Position numbers and translations under genes: made by a program. Below are positions 61,800 to 64,000 of a stretch of 64,000 bases of DNA, in pieces. The notes beneath the pieces are model-generated. The model did not search any database. It was not told where the DNA came from and saw only the letters and a list, made by a program, of their open reading frames with translations. The DNA lies in the NCBI GenBank assembly GCA_025458905.1, contig JALORN010000013.1, forward strand, positions 144,688 through 208,687. Reading direction: 5' to 3'. Every line of letters starts with the position of its first letter. The stretch's first letter is position 1. The DNA comes from Steroidobacteraceae bacterium (GTDB taxonomy: Bacteria; Pseudomonadota; Gammaproteobacteria; Steroidobacterales; Steroidobacteraceae).

Positions 61800-62918
61800 A
61801 TGCGTCTCGACTGGACCTCCGACGAGCTTTTCGCCGCACTGGGCAATGCGTGGTACTCGCCCCATGCCCCGCGCGTCGTCGAGATGGCGCTTGCGCTGCT
61901 GATCGCACTGCAACTCTGGGCGATCTGGCGTAGTGCACAGCCGGAGCCCGCGATCGTGCGCGATGACGCGACGGCCGTGCCGGCCCACGCGCGCTTCGGT
62001 TCGACGGAACTCTCACGACTCCTCGACGCGCACCTCTTCGGGGAGGCGCCCGCCGAGGCGAAGGCGCCGGCACTCGCGCCGAGTGCGTTCAAGCTCGTCG
62101 GGCTCTACGTCCCCGACAGCGAGGGCGACGCTGAACCACTCGCGCCGAGCGCGTCGGGTGCGGCCGTCAATGCCACAGGGGAGGGCGGGGCGAGTGAAGC
62201 ACTCGCGTACGCCCGGACGTTCTTCGGCGAGCGCACGCTTGTCTCCGCCCTCCCGGGAGCGATCGCCTGGGTCAGCGTCTCGGGCGCCCCAGGCCAGCGC
62301 GTGCAACTCGGACAGCAGCTCGGCGGCGGCACGGTGCGCGCGATCGCACCTGAGGGCGTGACGCTCGAGCTTCAGGGGCGCAGGGTGCACATCGCGTTCC
62401 CCGAGAACCCGTTCCTCGCGATGCTGCGCGGCGAGACGAATACCGTCCTCGTCGCGAGCGACCCGAACGCGATCCCGGCGGAGCTTTCGAGCCCGGCGCT
62501 GCGCTTTCTGCCCGAGCTGCTCGGCGACGGCCTCACGGGCTTTCGGGTTTACCCCGGTTCCGACGAAGCGGCGTTCGCCAAGACCGGGCTACGCGCCGGC
62601 GACGTCATCGAGGCGATCGACGGACGCGCTGTGACGATGCCGCGGGATGTGATCCCGCTGCTGACCGCGCTCCGGGACCGCCAGTCGCGCCCGATGCGAG
62701 TGCGCCGCGGTGCGGGCAGTCCCCTCGATCTGAACCTCTTCGCCACCTCGATGCGCGAGGTCGCCGGCCGATCGCGGGTCGTGCTGCCGCCGGGCTACCG
62801 ACCCTCGCCTGTTACCCGCCCCGCGGGTCTGCCGCCGCCGAAGCCGCGCGCGGCGCCCCCGCCGCCACCGGATCTTGCCTCCCCACCGCCGTCCCTTCGC
62901 AGGAGTGCCTCGCCATGA
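61800..62918 (+). CDS. Orphan GspC-like type II secretion protein with PDZ domain
   Basis: 372 aa. It has a short cytoplasmic N terminus, one membrane helix (about 26-43, VVEMALALLIALQLWAIW), and an HR-like periplasmic domain with SELSRLLDAHLFGEAP-type LFG motif, SAFKLVGLYVPDSEG, GAIAWVSVSG and VQLGQQLGGGTVRAI. The PDZ domain (about 240-315) contains FRVYPGSDEAAFAKTGLRAG and DVIEAIDGRAV. A Pro-rich tail closes the protein. The order matches GspC/PulC/OutC, which links inner-membrane platform and secretin and recruits substrate. No gspD-gspM genes follow; the next genes encode a small exported protein (ATGA overlap) and a SpvB-like protein. Confidence 0.8.
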   Translation: MRLDWTSDELFAALGNAWYSPHAPRVVEMALALLIALQLWAIWRSAQPEPAIVRDDATAVPAHARFGSTELSRLLDAHLFGEAPAEAKAPALAPSAFKLVGLYVPDSEGDAEPLAPSASGAAVNATGEGGASEALAYARTFFGERTLVSALPGAIAWVSVSGAPGQRVQLGQQLGGGTVRAIAPEGVTLELQGRRVHIAFPENPFLAMLRGETNTVLVASDPNAIPAELSSPALRFLPELLGDGLTGFRVYPGSDEAAFAKTGLRAGDVIEAIDGRAVTMPRDVIPLLTALRDRQSRPMRVRRGAGSPLDLNLFATSMREVAGRSRVVLPPGYRPSPVTRPAGLPPPKPRAAPPPPPDLASPPPSLRRSASP

Positions 62919-63274
62919 ACGACTCGCCTGTAATCGTGTTGGCCCCGCTGCCCGCGCCCTTCCGCCGCCTCTCGCGCCGTCCTTGGTCGCTGACGGTGCC
63001 GATGCTCCTGCTCGCGTTTGCGGCAGGTGCTGGCCTGCCGACGCCGCTGCGCGCCGGGGAGGCGCCCTCGCGCGTCGTCCCGAGCCCCTTCGTCGACGGC
63101 GATCCCGCCAAGCCTTGCCTCGTGCAGATCGAGGAGCAGGGTCTCGCGCGCGAGACCGCGCAGTTGCAGGCCGCGGTGCACGCCTGCGTCAAGGGCCGGT
63201 TCAGCCGTCTGAAGGCCGAGCGGCCCGATCTCTTCCCGGTGGAAGGCAAGCCCCAGGCCAACCGGCCGAAGTAG
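62915..63274 (+). CDS. Small exported protein of unknown family
   Basis: 119 aa, ATG overlapping the gspC-like stop in ATGA, so translation is coupled. A signal peptide (LTVPMLLLAFAAGAGLPTP, about residues 28-46) precedes a mature part of roughly 70 residues containing CLVQIEEQGLARETAQLQAA and VHACVKGRFSRLKAERPDLF. The two Cys may form a disulfide. No family is recognised. Its position between GspC-like and SpvB-like genes suggests a chaperone or periplasmic partner for secretion (inference). Confidence 0.7.
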   Translation: MNDSPVIVLAPLPAPFRRLSRRPWSLTVPMLLLAFAAGAGLPTPLRAGEAPSRVVPSPFVDGDPAKPCLVQIEEQGLARETAQLQAAVHACVKGRFSRLKAERPDLFPVEGKPQANRPK

Positions 63275-63338
63275 CCCGCCCGCCGCGTCCCGCCCTGCCT
63301 CGCCGACTCAAGTCTCGACTGGATCCCGGAGTTCTCCC

Positions 63339-64000
63339 ATGAACACGAACACTCCGACCCACGTGTCCCCGCTCCCGCTGCTGGGGAGCCCGCGTCGCAA
63401 GCGCCTGAGCGGGCCGCTCTCCGCTTGGCTGCTGCTCACCGCGCTCGCCATGGCGATGCCGCCGCCCGCACTCGCCGTCACCGCCCGCACTCCCGGCGTG
63501 TTCGCGGTCTCGCCGACCGGCGAGGGCACCTACACGATGCCGATCACGTTGCCGCCCGGTACGAGCGGCATGACCCCGAGCCTCGCGTTCGTCTACGGCA
63601 GCCAGCGCGGCAACGGGCTCCTCGGCATGGGCCTACGGGTCACCGGGTTCTCGGCGATCACCCGCTGTGCGCGCACGCTCGCGCAGGACGGCGACGTGCG
63701 GCCGGTGGTGAACACGGCCGCCGACAAGCTCTGCCTGGATGGCAACAAGCTGCGGCTGACCGGCGGCACGTACGGCAGCACGGCCTCGACCTACCAGACC
63801 GAGCTCGAGACGTTTGCCCGCGTGACGCTCACCGGCAGCACCGGCACCGGGGTGTCGTCGTTCGAGGTCCGCCAGAAGAACGGCCTGATCTACGAGTACG
63901 GCAACACCGCCGACTCGCGGATCGAGGTGCGCGGCTCGACGAACGTCGTGCGGCTCTGGGCGCTCAGCCGCATCCGCGATCGCGACGGCAACTTCATCGA
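63339..64000 (+). CDS. SpvB/YD-repeat family secreted protein, N-terminal part (truncated by window edge)
   Basis: About 220 codons visible, running off the right edge. It has a long basic leader then a signal peptide (WLLLTALAMAMPPPALAV, about 31-48). The mature part shows the N-terminal domain of SpvB/TcB toxin-complex proteins: GEGTYTMPITLPPGTSGMTP, LAFVYGSQRGNGLLGMGLRV, FSAITRCARTLAQDGDV, DKLCLDGNKLRLTGGTYGS and LIYEYGNTADSRIEVRGST. Such proteins usually continue into YD/Rhs repeats forming a shell, often ending in a variable toxin. The signal peptide implies two-step export, fitting the GspC-like protein upstream. Confidence 0.82.
   Translation, partial: MNTNTPTHVSPLPLLGSPRRKRLSGPLSAWLLLTALAMAMPPPALAVTARTPGVFAVSPTGEGTYTMPITLPPGTSGMTPSLAFVYGSQRGNGLLGMGLRVTGFSAITRCARTLAQDGDVRPVVNTAADKLCLDGNKLRLTGGTYGSTASTYQTELETFARVTLTGSTGTGVSSFEVRQKNGLIYEYGNTADSRIEVRGSTNVVRLWALSRIRDRDGNFI

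Overview
The window is about 64 kb of high-GC (roughly 70%), densely coded DNA from a proteobacterium, most likely a gammaproteobacterium. The best evidence is the block at 1.4-9.5 kb, where coaD, mutM, rpmG, rpmB, radC, coaBC and dut occur in the same order and relative orientation as in Escherichia coli. CysB, a proteobacterial-type GshA, and PII with a sigma-54 promoter agree with this. No rRNA, tRNA, CRISPR array or intact insertion sequence was seen.

Layout. 0-0.6 kb: start of a VolA-type lipase lipoprotein running off the left edge. 0.8-9.5 kb: housekeeping block (rsmD, coaD, mutM, ribosomal proteins L33 and L28, radC, coaBC, dut) interrupted by an AlkA-like glycosylase, a lone cheB, a small zinc-ribbon protein and a decayed vapBC/helix-hairpin-helix patch. 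9.5-33 kb: metabolic genes, including a Tat-exported hydrolase, thiolase, MATE transporter, Tat-exported amine oxidase, an ECF42 sigma factor, a TVP38/MerA-like pair, phosphoethanolamine transferase, MTA phosphorylase, gshA, a diguanylate cyclase, cysB, a TlpA-like thioredoxin, def, isoaspartyl peptidase, an MFS carrier and a ferredoxin reductase. 33.4-41.6 kb: glnB behind a clear -24/-12 promoter, quinone reductase, a TPR sensor kinase, an alcohol dehydrogenase, and divergent ilvN and ilvB. 41.6-49.1 kb: a serine hydrolase with an altered SxxK motif, a first DUF1838 protein, the modE-modABC molybdate locus with its operator, a VIT-family transporter and gloA. 49.3-59.3 kb: a GH17-GT2 glucan synthase fusion, a PhyH dioxygenase overlapping it antisense, a hydrolase, a two-domain M16 protease, a second MFS carrier and a second DUF1838 protein. 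59.4-64 kb: a less compact, probably acquired region with toxin-antitoxin debris, a pentanucleotide array, a TonB-like protein, a small ribbon-helix-helix-like protein, an orphan GspC-like PDZ protein, a small exported protein and the start of a SpvB/YD-repeat secreted protein.

A dispersed palindromic repeat (A-rich run, then GGGGAC[A/G]GATTTATTT) occurs five times, three times as a full inverted repeat, nearly always at gene 3' ends. The most promising candidate for an undescribed system is the 60.2-64 kb module. There a TonB-like protein, a putative DNA-binding protein, an orphan GspC homologue and a small exported protein sit directly upstream of a SpvB-type secreted protein, with no other type II secretion genes in the window.
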